Of a stretch of DNA of 64,000 nucleotides, positions 47,901 to 57,360 are shown piece by piece (within the stretch, counting starts at the first letter, position 1; the number at the start of each line of letters is the position of its first letter). The position numbers and the translations under genes were made by a program. The notes beneath the pieces are model-generated. The model saw nothing but the letters and a program-made list of their open reading frames with translations. It had not been told where the DNA came from and did not search any database. Origin of the DNA: Xestospongia muta (lineage: Eukaryota > Porifera > Demospongiae > Haplosclerida > Petrosiidae); the NCBI GenBank assembly GCA_963693285.1, contig OY848917.1, forward strand, positions 13,888,192 to 13,952,191, read 5' to 3'.

Positions 47901-48743
47901 AATTGAACAAATCTGCACAATGAGTTATAATTCAGTCATTGTTCATTGTACAATCACTTGTTTTGGAAGTTCTTCCTTAATTAAATGTGTCTCTAAAGTA
48001 GGAATGAAGATTTCAGTTATTTATGTGTGTACTTCATCCTTCTCAAATTTTCTGCAATTATTGGTTCCTCTTAATGCTATTAATATTTTCATATTATTTT
48101 TATCTAGAATCATTTCCTGCACATATGCATACAAAAGATCCAAAAAGCTCATTGTCAATAACAGATGAAAACTCACCTGTTATTGACAACATTCAAACAT
48201 TATTTTTGTAAAGTATATTATTAATATGTTACTATTACAAAGCATGTTTCTCTCACAAGACTATAATTATGTTGTCATCTAATACAGACTAACCATCTCA
48301 TTATATATAATCTGATATAGTACTGGTACTTCTATTTTTTGTCTCTTTGTTCTATAGATGGCACTTTAAACAGTGAAATATGTAGAAGGGCATTAGTTCA
48401 ATGTACTGATGTTATTGTTGAGTCAAATGTTGATCCTATTGCTTTAGCAAGGAAACTGCTTTCAAAAGAAGTTATTTCTGAGAATGTTTACAAAAATGTT
48501 AAGGACAAGGAAACAACTTCAGATCGTCTTGATAGGATTCTTGATGATCTAAAGGATCGTGTCAAACATAATGTTAGCATCTTCACAACTTTCCTAGATA
48601 TTTTAAGAGATGATAGTTTAAAACGACATGACTTAGCTGACAAAATAATGTCAAAGTATAAAGGTATGATTAGTTTTTAATGTTTATGAACTTTATTTTA
48701 TTAACTATTTGTTGTTTCAGAATTGGATACATCAAACTGTTAA
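35979..48743 (+). CDS. Gene B: ankyrin - ROC/COR GTPase - death domain - (ZU5-like - CARD-like), frame interrupted in the death domain
   Basis: Exons: 35979-35996, 36507-36599, 37439-37537, 37909-38007, 38195-38293, 39372-39470, 40860-42935, 43048-43114, 44107-44435, 44583-44693, 45053-45606, 45676-45807, 45858-46038, 48358-48663, 48721-48743. All junctions are in phase except across 44107-44435. There a one-T deletion relative to gene A creates TAA at 44391-44393 and would end the protein at about 978 residues. Skipping that 329-bp exon keeps the frame (phase 1 to phase 1) and would join the ROC-COR part to the ZU5-like and CARD-like parts. The ATG at 35979 (MDQQQL) is the only start seen and lies about 45 bp after the minisatellite. 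By domain families the product is a GTPase-regulated death-fold signalling protein. Which isoform is made is unknown. Confidence 0.78.
36507..36599 (+). CDS. Gene B cap ankyrin exon (31 codons)
   Basis: Phase-0 exon: NESLIESVKKGDLSLVKDAL then IKGADVNITDQ. A typical N-terminal ankyrin cap lacking the TPLH start. Counterpart of 10957-11049. Confidence 0.85.
37439..37537 (+). CDS. Gene B ankyrin exon (33 codons)
   Basis: DGQTALWIASANGNNECVQL then LLKNSANPDIADC, phase 0-0, acceptor acatag, donor gtaagt. Confidence 0.9.
37909..38007 (+). CDS. Gene B ankyrin exon (33 codons)
   Basis: NGQTALYIASEKGNNECVQL then LLKASANPDIADN, phase 0-0. Flanking introns match those of neighbouring copies. Confidence 0.9.
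38195..38293 (+). CDS. Gene B ankyrin exon (33 codons)
   Basis: NGQTALYTASEKGNNECVQL then VIKASANPDIADY, phase 0-0. Only 286 bp from the previous copy, so a tandem exon duplication. Confidence 0.9.
38294..39371. other. Intron between ankyrin exons
   Basis: Repeats parts of the intron that follows 39470 (cctactaaaaatgattatc blocks), consistent with stepwise exon-plus-intron duplication. No extra exon seen. Confidence 0.6.
39372..39470 (+). CDS. Gene B ankyrin exon (33 codons)
   Basis: DGQTAVYIAAEKGNNECVQL then LLKASANPDIADH, phase 0-0. Confidence 0.9.
40860..42935 (+). CDS. Gene B ankyrin-ROC-COR exon (692 codons)
   Basis: Same length and domain order as 13343-15418: final ankyrin repeat, P-loop GNTGTGKSS, switch motif YDFAGHKEYY, GSRLDEL, COR region and C-terminal beta-rich segment. 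P-loop Ala is Thr here, and the switch DL is DF. The reading frame is fully intact. Differences from gene A are scattered and many are silent, suggesting past or present constraint. Confidence 0.92.
43048..43114 (+). CDS. Gene B spacer exon
   Basis: 22 codons (DLADPPLSEDVIETISEQLL FK), phase 0 to 1. The donor is aaaagttagt where A has aaaggttagt, so the exon-side G of the junction is lost but GT is kept. Confidence 0.8.
44107..44435 (+). CDS. Gene B death-domain exon with a one-base deletion
   Basis: Encodes the same death domain as 16867-17196 up to GQKIREF and then meets TAA at 44391-44393. Gene A has five T at this place and gene B four. The exon is 329 bp against 330. Helix six and the linker are lost if this exon is used as is. 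Confidence 0.85.
44583..44693 (+). CDS. Gene B hydrophilic linker exon
   Basis: 111 bp, phase 1-1, open in the phase expected before the frameshift. Nearly identical to 17345-17455 (EDEKLKDRETTSTQNDDQQS ..). Confidence 0.75.
45053..45606 (+). CDS. Gene B ZU5-like domain exon
   Basis: 554 bp, phase 1 in and 0 out. Contains the ZU5 pattern YGVKFVVPPSSV .. KVKIEVNVVSP .. LPRDVELVSCFYNI .. GKFSRPIKLHLQH, then SGVIRIPDFCLIGI and CSYAMVVFF .. IQAVVTKDLGPFHE, which resembles the segment following ZU5 in UNC5/ankyrin/PIDD-type and invertebrate immune proteins. Absent from gene A. Confidence 0.8.
45676..45807 (+). CDS. Gene B post-ZU5 exon 1
   Basis: 44 codons in phase 0 (RVRTEKRFENWKRRDLGPFF .. IIVVTTTNENFDIVP). 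Joins the ZU5-like exon in frame. Possibly part of a UPA-like region; I cannot confirm this. Confidence 0.7.
45858..46038 (+). CDS. Gene B post-ZU5 exon 2
   Basis: 60 codons plus one base, phase 0 to 1 (LSRKVIDKCQPDTALPCLNF .. SLNDKKELTDLKLTFNG .. LVITTYELEQKQETT). The preceding intron is about 50 bp. The exact acceptor is uncertain (gtaaaag is weak), but the frame is fixed. Confidence 0.68.
46154..46217 (+). other. Possible cassette exon, phase-incompatible
   Basis: Bounded by aatatag and gtatct, open from phase 1 (THSASIPSNTIPTAIMLNKK I). It leaves in phase 2, which does not fit the CARD exon. May be spurious or an alternative end. Confidence 0.25.
46218..48107. repeat. Intron containing a third, reordered copy of the death-domain upstream intron
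   Basis: 46230-46890 matches 16190-16850. Then 46885-47060 matches 15985-16160, and 47065-47290 matches 15665-15890, so the blocks are in swapped order. The rest has no supportable exon. Confidence 0.75.
48108..48207 (+). other. Possible cassette or alternative terminal exon
   Basis: Bounded by tatctag and gtaaag. Open from phase 1 (ESFPAHMHTKDPKSSLSITD .. NIQTLF) with a TAA just after. Phase 2 out does not fit the CARD exon, so if real it would be an alternative C-terminus. Confidence 0.3.
48358..48663 (+). CDS. Gene B CARD-like death-fold exon
   Basis: 306 bp, phase 1-1. Reads GTLNSEICRRALVQCTDVIV, DPIALARKLLSKEVISENVY, RLDRILDDLKDRVKHN and FTTFLDILRDD .. LADKIMSKY. The pattern (helical, DP-xLA-xLLSK-VIS, F-xFL-ILR, LA-xI) fits CARD. 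A death-effector or divergent death domain is possible. Confidence 0.75.
48721..48743 (+). CDS. Gene B terminal exon
   Basis: Acceptor gtttcag. Completes the protein with ELDTSNC and TAA. The same short end (ELPTSNC) survives in the dead copy at 26592-26614, supporting this exon. Confidence 0.75.
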
Positions 48744-49059
48744 AAAAGAGTTCACAACTCTTCAAGTTACAAGCAAACAACACATTTAACATAGTTTACA
48801 CAATGTAAGATACTTGCAACATATTAATGATTTCTTTGTTATTATGTTGGTAGTGAAATCTTTTGCACTTAAATTCTTAGAAATGTTTTGTATGTATTTA
48901 GTTCAAACATATATCACATATTGTGACATTATTTTTGCTCTGATGTATTTTAATTTTGTGATGTTTCTAAATGATTAAGTGCTTATCAATAACTATTACA
49001 ATACCATCTGTAAATGATCCATGCGGAGCCCCGCCCAATTTCATTGCAAAACGACTAAA

Positions 49060-49972
49060 CCTTTTTCAGCAACCCATGTAATTCTATTTATTTGCAAAAA
49101 CATACACTTTGGTTTCTATCAAGAACTAATTCTAATGACGCATGCAGTTTCTCTGTATGAGCGACCAGAAGCATTGCCGCAGGTGATGGAGGACATTGAT
49201 AACAACTACAATGATCATGATTTTGAAGGTAGTGCTTATGTAGATAATGGACATTTACTTTTTGATAAAATGAAATACTGATATTATTACATCTATGACT
49301 GCCACTGCTACTACTTCTGATGTTTCTACCCTCAACTTCAACTACCATGATTACAACTGCTACTGTTCCAACATTGACTACTTTTCTGACAACCTCTACT
49401 ACTTTTAGTATTCCTCCATTTAAAAAAAAACTTGGACCAATGAGCAACATCTCTGAAGCAGAACCTATTGGTCATTTCAATCAACTATGGATAAAAACAA
49501 TAAATATAAAAAATATAGCATCAAAATAAACCCTTATGGTTAACATTACCTTAATTCTCGTGATGGACATCTTCAGCAACATCCTAAAGCTTAAATACAT
49601 GGTTTGCCAAACATCAATTCACCATAGGAAAGCTCTATAATTTTATAACACTAGTAATCATTATAGGTGTTGTCAGTTTACCATTTGTTCAAAGGTATTG
49701 GTGAACAAATTGGCCATTTATTAATGATAGTTTTCACAAAGTAATATCTATCTTAAGATGACAATATACCATGATGTATGTATAGTTGGAGTTAAATGGA
49801 TGGATAAGGAAGTTCTGGCTACCCTTTCTACTGTTGACAATTACTCTATAGTTGAGTTTCAAGGACACACAGTGAGAGCAATTGTACAATATCCAGAAGC
49901 CAGTAATCATTCACATTATAATACATACATGGGAGGTGTAGTAGACATGGTTGATCAGTAAGTTATGTTGAT
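49060..49972 (+). pseudogene. piggyBac-type transposase relic, copy B
   Basis: Pieces in order: acidic N-terminal segment (LPQVMEDIDNNYNDHDFEGS), then a segment PIGHFNQLWIKTINIKNIAS resembling the piggyBac region before the catalytic core, and at 49758-49961 VGVKWMDKEVLATLSTVD .. YNTYMGGVVDMVDQ, the diagnostic DDE_Tnp_1_7 box (usually YN-xMGGVD-xDQ) with one extra V. Stops separate the pieces. It is cut by the BEL/Pao insertion at 49973. Confidence 0.75.
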
Positions 49973-50263
49973 TGAGCTTAGTACAGATTGCGAATACTAC
50001 ACAAGAATACCACTGATTAGTCAATATCCATGACACAACAGAGAATGAGAGTCAAATATTGCTTTATTGATTTTTACCAAAAAAAGAGAGAGTGAGAGAA
50101 TCGACAGACTATATCATAGAACAAAAAAAACTAGAAAGTTCTAAACATAACACATGCTAGAGCACATGGTACAGAAAGATCTGGAAGAACTGTGGCCAAA
50201 TAAGGGAATAATTAAAATTACATTAAAAAGCTAATTATTAAATGATTATAGCATGACCAAACA
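49973..50263 (-). repeat. 3' LTR of the BEL/Pao element
   Basis: Starts TGAGCTTAGTACAG and ends GACCAAACA (TG..CA). Contains a (GA)n tract. Pairs with 55353-55625, with roughly 10% divergence including indels, which suggests an old insertion. Confidence 0.85.
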
Positions 50264-50343
50264 TATCGCTGGCCAAGACCGAACGGTCTGAAAAAAAGTA
50301 TATACATAGTAATAATGATATACATGTAGTAATAACATACAAT

Positions 50344-50700
50344 TCAATCATTAGATTTTGAAGGTAACATAACAACAATCTTGGTCACAGGTCTCTTGTA
50401 AATTCCCTTGGCGGTCTTCACGGTTATGACTAGAACGAGATTATCCTTTCCAGGATGAATGTTGACCACCCTTGCCAAGGACCACTTCGTTGGAAACAAA
50501 GTTTCGTTGCGAAGGATAACAATATCTCCCACACATACATTCCTTGATCGATGAGGCCATTTGGTGTACTTGTTTAATGTAGTGATATACTCAGTAGACC
50601 ATTTTGTCCAGAAGTTGTTCACTATGTTTTGACACAACTGCCATCGGCGTAACAGAGACATTGGTCGTTCTGAAATAGAGCGATCCGGTAGAGCAGTCAA
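50344..50700 (-). pseudogene. BEL/Pao C-terminal DUF5641-like segment
   Basis: Encodes WTKWSTEYITTLNKYTKW, VGDIVILRNETLFPTKWSLA and VKTAKGIYKRPVTKIVVMLP, the standard tail of BEL/Pao polyproteins after the integrase. Confidence 0.85.
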
Positions 50701-50879
50701 TGTTCATCCTATCAGAAAATGACCTGGTGTAAGGACTTCAGTGATATTGTCATTAACATGATTTAAAGGAACCAATGGTCGACTGTTTAAACAAGCTTCA
50801 ATTTGTCACATTATAGTGCTCAATTCTTCAAAGGTCAGCTTGACATCCGAAGTGATCTGCCGTAAATGAGTTTTCATGC

Positions 50880-51557
50880 TCACTCCCATAGTCCCCCAAA
50901 ATTTGGAGCACGCTCTGGGATAAATCTCCATTTGATCATTTTTGATGTGCAGAATTCCAAAATAATTGTTTGAGAGTTCTTATCTTTCAGGAATTGGAAG
51001 AGATCCTTCAGCTCGCGGTCTGCCCCAATGAAATTTGTTCCATGATCACTCCATATGAGCATGGGTAATCCTCTTCTACAAATGAAGCGATGCGAGGCAG
51101 CAATAAAGGCTTCAGTACTTAGATCGGAAACTAATTCTAGGTGTACTGCCTTAACTGTCAACGATACAAACAGACAAAGATATGCTTTCACTATGGTTGG
51201 TTTTCGTACAAATCCATACTTGATATCAAACGGCCCGGCATAATCGACTCTGACCTTCTCAAACACTGGACCAGGAGTGATCCACTCTTAAGGCATTTGA
51301 CCTTGCTGTTGAAATGCTGTTTTACCTGTGTAGCGATTGCAAATCACACACACACGAGTGATTAATCGAACAGTTCTTCGAAGGTTGATGATGTGAAATC
51401 GTAAACTAATAGAGGTATTCAATAGAGATGGACCAGCATGTAACATACGACGATGTTCTGAAAGGACAATCAATCTGACAATGGGGTGTTTACCATGAAG
51501 AATGATTGTATATACTCTAGAATATGACAGCTTAGCATTGGAGATACGACCACCCAC
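50880..51557 (-). pseudogene. BEL/Pao integrase (zinc-binding part and catalytic core, split)
   Basis: 51288-51557 encodes the N-terminal part with HRRMLHAGPS and CVICNRYTGK. After a frame break, 50880-51266 carries the core VRVDYAGPFDIKYG, VSLTVKAVHLELVSDLSTEA and WSDHGTNFIGA, with the two Asp positions of the DDE triad visible. A frame shift or stop near 51270-51290 separates them. Confidence 0.88.
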
Positions 51558-51598
51558 ATGAATTATACCAGGTGGGTCTAAGAAGGGATTGAGTGACT

Positions 51599-52642
51599 TT
51601 AAAACACTATACTATTGTTTGGTAAATTGACATCACAATCTGACTGGAGTATACATAATTCATGAGGAAAACTGTCACTCTGCGAAATGGCTATCCAATA
51701 TCGCTCTGCCTGGGAGAGTTCGTCCATGGACACATAGGAGCAATGAATGACCGAATTTCCTGGGATACGGCAAATGTTTACAAATCGAAAGATCCATGCT
51801 GTCACATGTTGAAGTCTTGAAAATGTAGAATAACAATCAAATGGCATGATGGTCGCCACTAGTCGACATGTGGTAGCCAAACATACTTCCTTCTCTTTGT
51901 TGTGTATCTTGATAGGAGATAATAATAGTTGTTTTGGCCATTGTGATTGTGAAATAGTTAACCAGTTGGGACTTTTCCACCACAACTCATAATTCAACAA
52001 CTCGCTCAGATAAAGACCTCTAGAGGCACAGTCTGCAGGATTATCAATACTGCTAACATGGTTCCAGTGATTAGGAGGTATACAATCGATAATGGTTGAA
52101 ATTCGATTTCCAACGAAAGTTTTAAAACGCTTTGGAGAACCTTTCAACCAATTCAACACAATGGTGCTATCGGTCCAAGCATATACATTGGTAACTGGTA
52201 TTTGGTAGATGTTCTTGATGTGGTGAAGTAGTTGGGTGAGTAGATAAGCACCACACAACTCCAGACGAGGTATTGTCAATCGCTTCAGTGGAGAAAGCTT
52301 CGTCTTTGCCATTACCAATGCAACATGAACATTACCATGAGTATCTTCTCCACGGATATACACAATGCCTGCATAGGCATCTTCAGATGCATCTGAGAAT
52401 CCTTGTAACTGTATATTCATGATGTTGGCATCTTTCAAAAAGGTAATTGGAAAGAAGTTGTAGTTCAGTTTTCCATTGTGTCCAAACATCTTGAATGGAT
52501 GAGGAAAGAGGATCATCCCAATTAAGTTTGGCTTCCCAGAGACGTTGAAGGAGTATATCCATTTTAATGATAATAGGTGAGAACCAGCCAAAGACATCAA
52601 ATATCTTGACGATGTTAGATATGAGGATTCGCTTAGTGACAA
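51599..52642 (-). pseudogene. BEL/Pao RNase H and pre-integrase region
   Basis: 347 open codons with SDASEDAYAGIVYIRGED (RNase H start), YAWTDSTIVLNWL, HVSSIDNPADCASRG and LWWKSPNWL, all typical of Pao pol. Confidence 0.9.
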
Positions 52643-52839
52643 TATCAGGTGCTGGTAGATCAGCGATAGTTAAGCAAAAGTGATCCAGCGTGGTGTTCCA
52701 TTCCAGCCCAAGGGCTTTCGTGTATTCTTCAGACCCAGATATGTTGAGTGCTTCAAGGGAGTCTTGGAGGCCTGGATCGATGCTTTTTAGTACAACAGAA
52801 TCACTGGAATTCCACTTTCATAATAGAAATTCACCACAA

Positions 52840-53167
52840 TTAATTAAACACATCAAGTAGCTGATGGTATAAAAGAATTGCCCTTTCGACAGTGTCAGCT
52901 CCTGTGAGGTAATCATCAACGTAAAAACAGTCTTCTACTACCTTGGCAGCTAAAGGGAATTTGTGTGCCAAGTCAAGGGCATTTTGTCTCACAGACATAT
53001 TGGCAGCAAATGATGAAGCAGACATGCCAAAAGTAACTCTTGTCATCTTGATAATCCTTTAACGGTTCAGTAGGTTTGGACCTCCAAACAAAGTGATGCA
53101 AGTCCTTGTCATCAACTATAAGCTCTATTGCTCTATACATCTTGCCTACGTCTGCTGTTATTGCCAT
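52840..53167 (-). pseudogene. BEL/Pao reverse transcriptase (split)
   Basis: 52973-53167 has ITADVGKMYRAIEL (first catalytic Asp region). 52840-53046, in another frame, has MTRVTFGMSASSFAA and the catalytic box CFYVDDYLTGAD. The front of the RT is largely missing between the protease and this point, so a deletion is likely. Confidence 0.88.
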
Positions 53168-53589
53168 ACGTTATTGGATACGTCAGTGAAGATATCAACT
53201 CCAAGGAGTATTTCTATACAACCAGGAACGCCAAACTCCAGATCAGCTAAGTGTAGATTAGATAGGTGAGTCCATTTCGTATCAAATGGAATATGAAATA
53301 TTGGCAAATCACGAACTACTCGGGGAACTATTAATGCGGTCACATCAATGGTCCTTTCCTTGCCAGTTATGGGAGAAATCTTGAAACTTGCAATTGACTG
53401 GATAGATGTATCAGGAGAGACGCCTCCAATACCTGAGACTGAGACCTTCTGTTTGGTACGACTAAGATAAAGAGATTGCACTAGTCGTTCAGAAATAAAT
53501 GATGCTGATGAGCCACTATCGAGAAGAGCTCTAACTCTCATGGACAAACCATTAGGTGCCATAATTAGTACTTGACACGTCATTAACAA
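53158..53589 (-). pseudogene. BEL/Pao aspartic protease
   Basis: 143 codons with VRALLDSGSSASFISERLVQ (active-site DSG) and EILLGVDIF. The beta-rich retropepsin-like segment is expected upstream of RT. Confidence 0.88.
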
Positions 53590-54273
53590 TGAGCGGGTTT
53601 CAACTTTGCTGCAGCTGTGTTAGCAGATACTTCTAGTTCATTTAGTGTTGATGTGACAGACTGATGGGGTCGATCTTTTCGTTGTTCTCTATGATCTATG
53701 TGTAATAGAGTATGGTGAGGGTTTTGGCACTTCCTGGACCTATGGTGACACTTACACTTGGCCACAAAATGAACCTTATTAGGGCAATTCATCCAAATAT
53801 TATTTACCTTTACAGTGACCATTTTCCTTTCATGGGATAGTAACCGGAATTTTGGACAAGAGTATAGAGGGTGTTTCTCTGTCTTGCACAACGGGCATTG
53901 AGTATGGGATGGATCACAATTGGCAACAAAGGAGGAAACTGGTTTGGGATGAGTCAGTGGCTTTCTAGTGGAAGGGTCAGGTTTAGATTGCCTTTTACTG
54001 GGTGTAGAAATCTCTGATGCTTGAGCATGATGATTGAGGAACTCCAACATCTCTCGGTAACATGGCACCTCGTTCTGAGACTGACTGAGTATGTCGTTGC
54101 CACTTGAACATAGTAGTTGGGTCCAACTTCAATTTGATGATAGAAGTAATGAATGAAGGAGACAGCTCCTGTTCCATGGATTTCAAGGCACGAATATGTT
54201 GCTGAACAACATCGTGTAAACATTGTAGTTCTCGACCACTACCATCACAAACTTGGGGTGTGTCAAGAATCAT
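53583..54273 (-). pseudogene. BEL/Pao gag-like region with zinc knuckles
   Basis: 53995-54273 encodes the DUF1759-like piece (HDVVQQHIRALKSME ..). 53583-54068, in another frame, encodes the cysteine-rich part CPLCKTEKHPLYSCPKFRLL and KCKCHHRSRKC, typical of BEL gag. Confidence 0.82.
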
Positions 54274-54823
54274 CTTAACATGGGTCTGATGTATCAGACG
54301 AGGACGATCAAATCAGGCTGGTAGACAATCCACTGCCTCAGTATACTGTTCTCCTGACTGAGAAAGGCCTTCTATTATAGGCTTGGCAGAACCATCCTTG
54401 AGGGCATGTTGTAGATATACAAGTTTTTCGGCATTAGATGAATTTGGGTGATTATGAATAGACACACAGAACTGCTCCCAGAATTGTCTCTAGTGGAGAA
54501 TGTTACCATTAAAAGTTGGAACTGCCAATTTAGGAAGTTGCACACCCAATCCAGTACTATCAGACGGAATAGTGGTCATAGTAGTGGTAGATTCAGAGGT
54601 TTTGCATGTTTTCAGAATCTTTCAGATGTAATGGAAACATTCAAATAGTACAACTTTGAGTTTGGAGTGAATCGTTAGTTGGTCTTGCACAACACCTTCA
54701 TCATCGACAGATAGTAGTTTTGTATGGATAGTAGACAACTCTGTCTTGTAATCGGATAACTGTGCTTCATATTGTTTAATCAGAGAAACATCATCATGGT
54801 CTATTGATAATGCTGCGATAGCA

Positions 54824-55228
54824 TCACGTGTGGTGATTAATCCCCTTTTCCAAATGAGTTAGCTTTCGTAATGACAATTTTTGATGATCAACTGATGATG
54901 GCATAGCAATCGAACCTAAACACTTGAGGCGAATATTCATGTCAGCAACAAAGTCGTCATTTTCGTCAAGTATCTCCTGTTCCCTTTCTAACACTTCATC
55001 TTCACCTTCATCTAGCAAGTCAACAAGTTGGAGATGATATGCTTTGAAGTCGACATCCAGTGTTTCGAGTTTAACCGTCAGCTCTTGGGCATGATCAGTA
55101 GTAGTGGGTTGATCCGAGATAGCTTCTAGTTCACGAAGACGTTTTTTGAGGCAAGTGATTGAAGAACAAGTTACTCCTCTTCTTCTCCTTATTTTAGTGA
55201 GTTTCCGAGGATCAGCAGTAGATTGCAT
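54824..55228 (-). pseudogene. BEL/Pao gag N-terminal coiled-coil segment
   Basis: 134 codons starting MQSTADPRKLTKIRRRRGVT, with heptad-rich acidic stretches (LKKRLRELEAI, DLLDEGEDEVLEREQEILDE). Position next to the 5' LTR and composition match BEL gag N-termini. 54274-54823 is its broken continuation. Confidence 0.75.
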
Positions 55229-55352
55229 GTGTGCAATGAGCTACAATGATAAAGGACTTAAGAGAGGACTGTACGATGAGTATCTGATACTAAGCCAGAG
55301 AGACTGCTGCTCTATTGGAATGAAGTATTGGTTCGGTGGACCAAAATATGTT

Positions 55353-55625
55353 TGAGGTTAGTACAGATTGCAAATACTACACAAGAATACCACTGATTAG
55401 TCAATATTCACGACACAACAGAGAATGAGAGTCAAATATGACTTCATTGATTTTACCAAATGAGAGAGAGAGAGAGAGAATCAACAGACTATATCATAGA
55501 ACAAAAAAAAGAGAAAAACTAGAAAGTTCTAAAGCACATGGTACAGATAGATCTGGAATGACCAAATAAGGGAATGGTTAAAATTACATAAAGTGTTAAT
55601 TAAATGATTATAGTATGACTAAACA
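55353..55625 (-). repeat. 5' LTR of the BEL/Pao element
   Basis: Starts TGAGGTTAGTACAG and ends GACTAAACA. Pairs with 49973-50263. On the minus strand the bases after the LTR read ..ttttggtccaccgaacc, a possible tRNA primer site (TGG start). Confidence 0.85.
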
Positions 55626-56078
55626 ACAACTCTATTACACAACTTGTTATAACTTTGTAGTTATATAATATAATATGTTATTGTTACATTTACAGTAAGA
55701 ACATAGAAGAGGGTTGGAGTGTGTTTTAAAATTAGATTCTTGGACCCACAGAGTTTATGTACTTAGCAGGAAGGCTCTATTAGTCATAATAGTTAACAAA
55801 ATCACTCTTGAATAGCTAGAATAAATATGGTTAGAAGCTACAACCAAGAGGACAGCTATCCCTAACCATACCAGGACACCTGGTGTAGTCTCAAGTAACT
55901 GTATATGAGTGGTTTAGTACTATAAAAGCCTCCCTAGTAGACTACAAGGTGAAGCTCCTTATAACTGTTGAGAGGGGAAGGGATGATACAAATTGCAAAG
56001 ACTTAATTCTAGTAGGCCACAGAAATTGAACTTACAATCAAGCTGTATATTCTATACAAGTGTCTAGGTATATTTCAG
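55626..56078. other. AT-rich intergenic DNA beside the BEL/Pao element
   Basis: May contain the remaining 3' part of the piggyBac relic, but I cannot recognise motifs. Confidence 0.4.
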
Positions 56079-56263
56079 GTTTCCAATCTGGTTCTCAACA
56101 TGAAGTCCAAGTACAAATACTCAGCTTTTCATGATCAGCTAGCTGCCAGGGCCATTTAACTCAATGCTGCATGCTTATCATTAGCTGTTGTCAGCTGTGA
56201 GGTTTGTGAAAAAATTCAGTCTGAGAAGAGATTTTTTGCACAAACCATTCCAGTTCTGTTTAG
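56079..56263 (+). pseudogene. Exon-like fragment of unknown protein, one in-frame stop
   Basis: Between atttcag and gtaagt, one frame reads KYSAFHDQLAARAI, stop (56157-56159), then LNAACLSLAVVSCEVCEKIQ and SEKRFFAQTIPVLFR. Splice sites and composition look coding. I recognise no family. Confidence 0.4.
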
Positions 56264-57179
56264 GTAAGTATTTAAATCACAACAGCAAATATCTTTCTAC
56301 AGAATACATAAGGTTCTCAATCTATTTAAATAACAGCTTTATTTGTGCATAAATTACTACTTGGCTGCCAAATGGCTAAATGAAGGCTAATTTAAAAACC
56401 GAGCTTTTGCTAATATACTACAGAATTAGGTTCACATAACAAGTTAATATCAAAGTAGCTAGAAGAGGTGGCTGGCTATACAGATGGTTAATGAGAACAA
56501 CTATCAGTTCAGACAGCTAAAAAGCTCAGGATTAGGCTCTCCACATATATATACACACATGTAGATTTACTCTGCACAATACTTTGTCTTTCTCTTTTTT
56601 GTACTGTATTTTCTTTGACAGCCTCTGTTCATGTTGACTGTGTTTGTCTGCACAAGAGATGAGCAAAAACCGAAAGGTATCTTGACTGGAGGTAATAGAC
56701 TGTAGACAACAGTAACAACAGTAATTATGTTCTTCTTTAAAAGATCAATCCAGTCCACAATATATAGCAATGACATCATTGATAGAGATGACAGAGACAT
56801 GACAGTTAACTTGCAGAGAGAGGTAGAGAGTTCTACTTATTTCTACAGAATAAAAATGAAACTGATAAAATACTGAAGAATAGAACACGATGTCAGGTCT
56901 TTAAACTAACTAACAACTAGTGGTTAGAAAGGAAGCTACCAGTACATGTTTGTAATAGAACTGTAACTTGCTCAACAAGGAAAACTGGTTGTTGCAAGTG
57001 ACTACAACTGAGGAGAATGTCAGGCAAGTCTGTTTAGTTTAAATCAGTTATTTGTTAAGGCTGGTGGTTATCCACTAGGACACTGAGATATAAAGAAACT
57101 TGCCTGTCTCTGTCTTTAAACTTAAATTCACATAACTGCTACACTGTCCATTTAGTATAACACACAGTAAAACGACACC
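56264..57179. other. Gene-free AT-rich DNA
   Basis: No supportable feature. Confidence 0.45.
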
Positions 57180-57360
57180 GTTGTCATGTACATATGGTTG
57201 CTAATAACTGGATTCACTCCAGAAGCTAGCGAAACGGGCGCTTCTCTCTTCATTCCAGGGACAAATGGTCAGTCAGAAAGAGGAGACACAAGTGGAGATA
57301 TACTTTTTATGCCACATTTTCCCCGGCGTTTTCTATTGGGCATGCGCAGTAACCAGACAA
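57180..57360 (+). promoter_or_regulatory. Possible promoter region
   Basis: A locally GC/CpG-richer stretch (gaaacgggcgcttctc, ccccggcg) with catgcgcagt at 57341-57350, which matches one half of an NRF1-type site (GCGCATGCGC). It precedes a + strand exon-like region. Weak evidence only. Confidence 0.3.

Larger units (their letters stand above)
49973..55625 (-). mobile_element. BEL/Pao LTR retrotransposon, near full length, decayed
   Basis: Two similar LTRs flank about 5.1 kb read on the minus strand in the order gag-like, zinc knuckles, aspartic protease, reverse transcriptase, RNase H, integrase, and a DUF5641-type C-terminus. This order and the pol domain types are those of BEL/Pao. The frames are broken into about ten pieces, so it is inactive. 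No clear target duplication was found. It sits directly after the piggyBac MGGVD box, so it inserted into that relic. Copy A of the relic has no such insertion. Confidence 0.93.
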
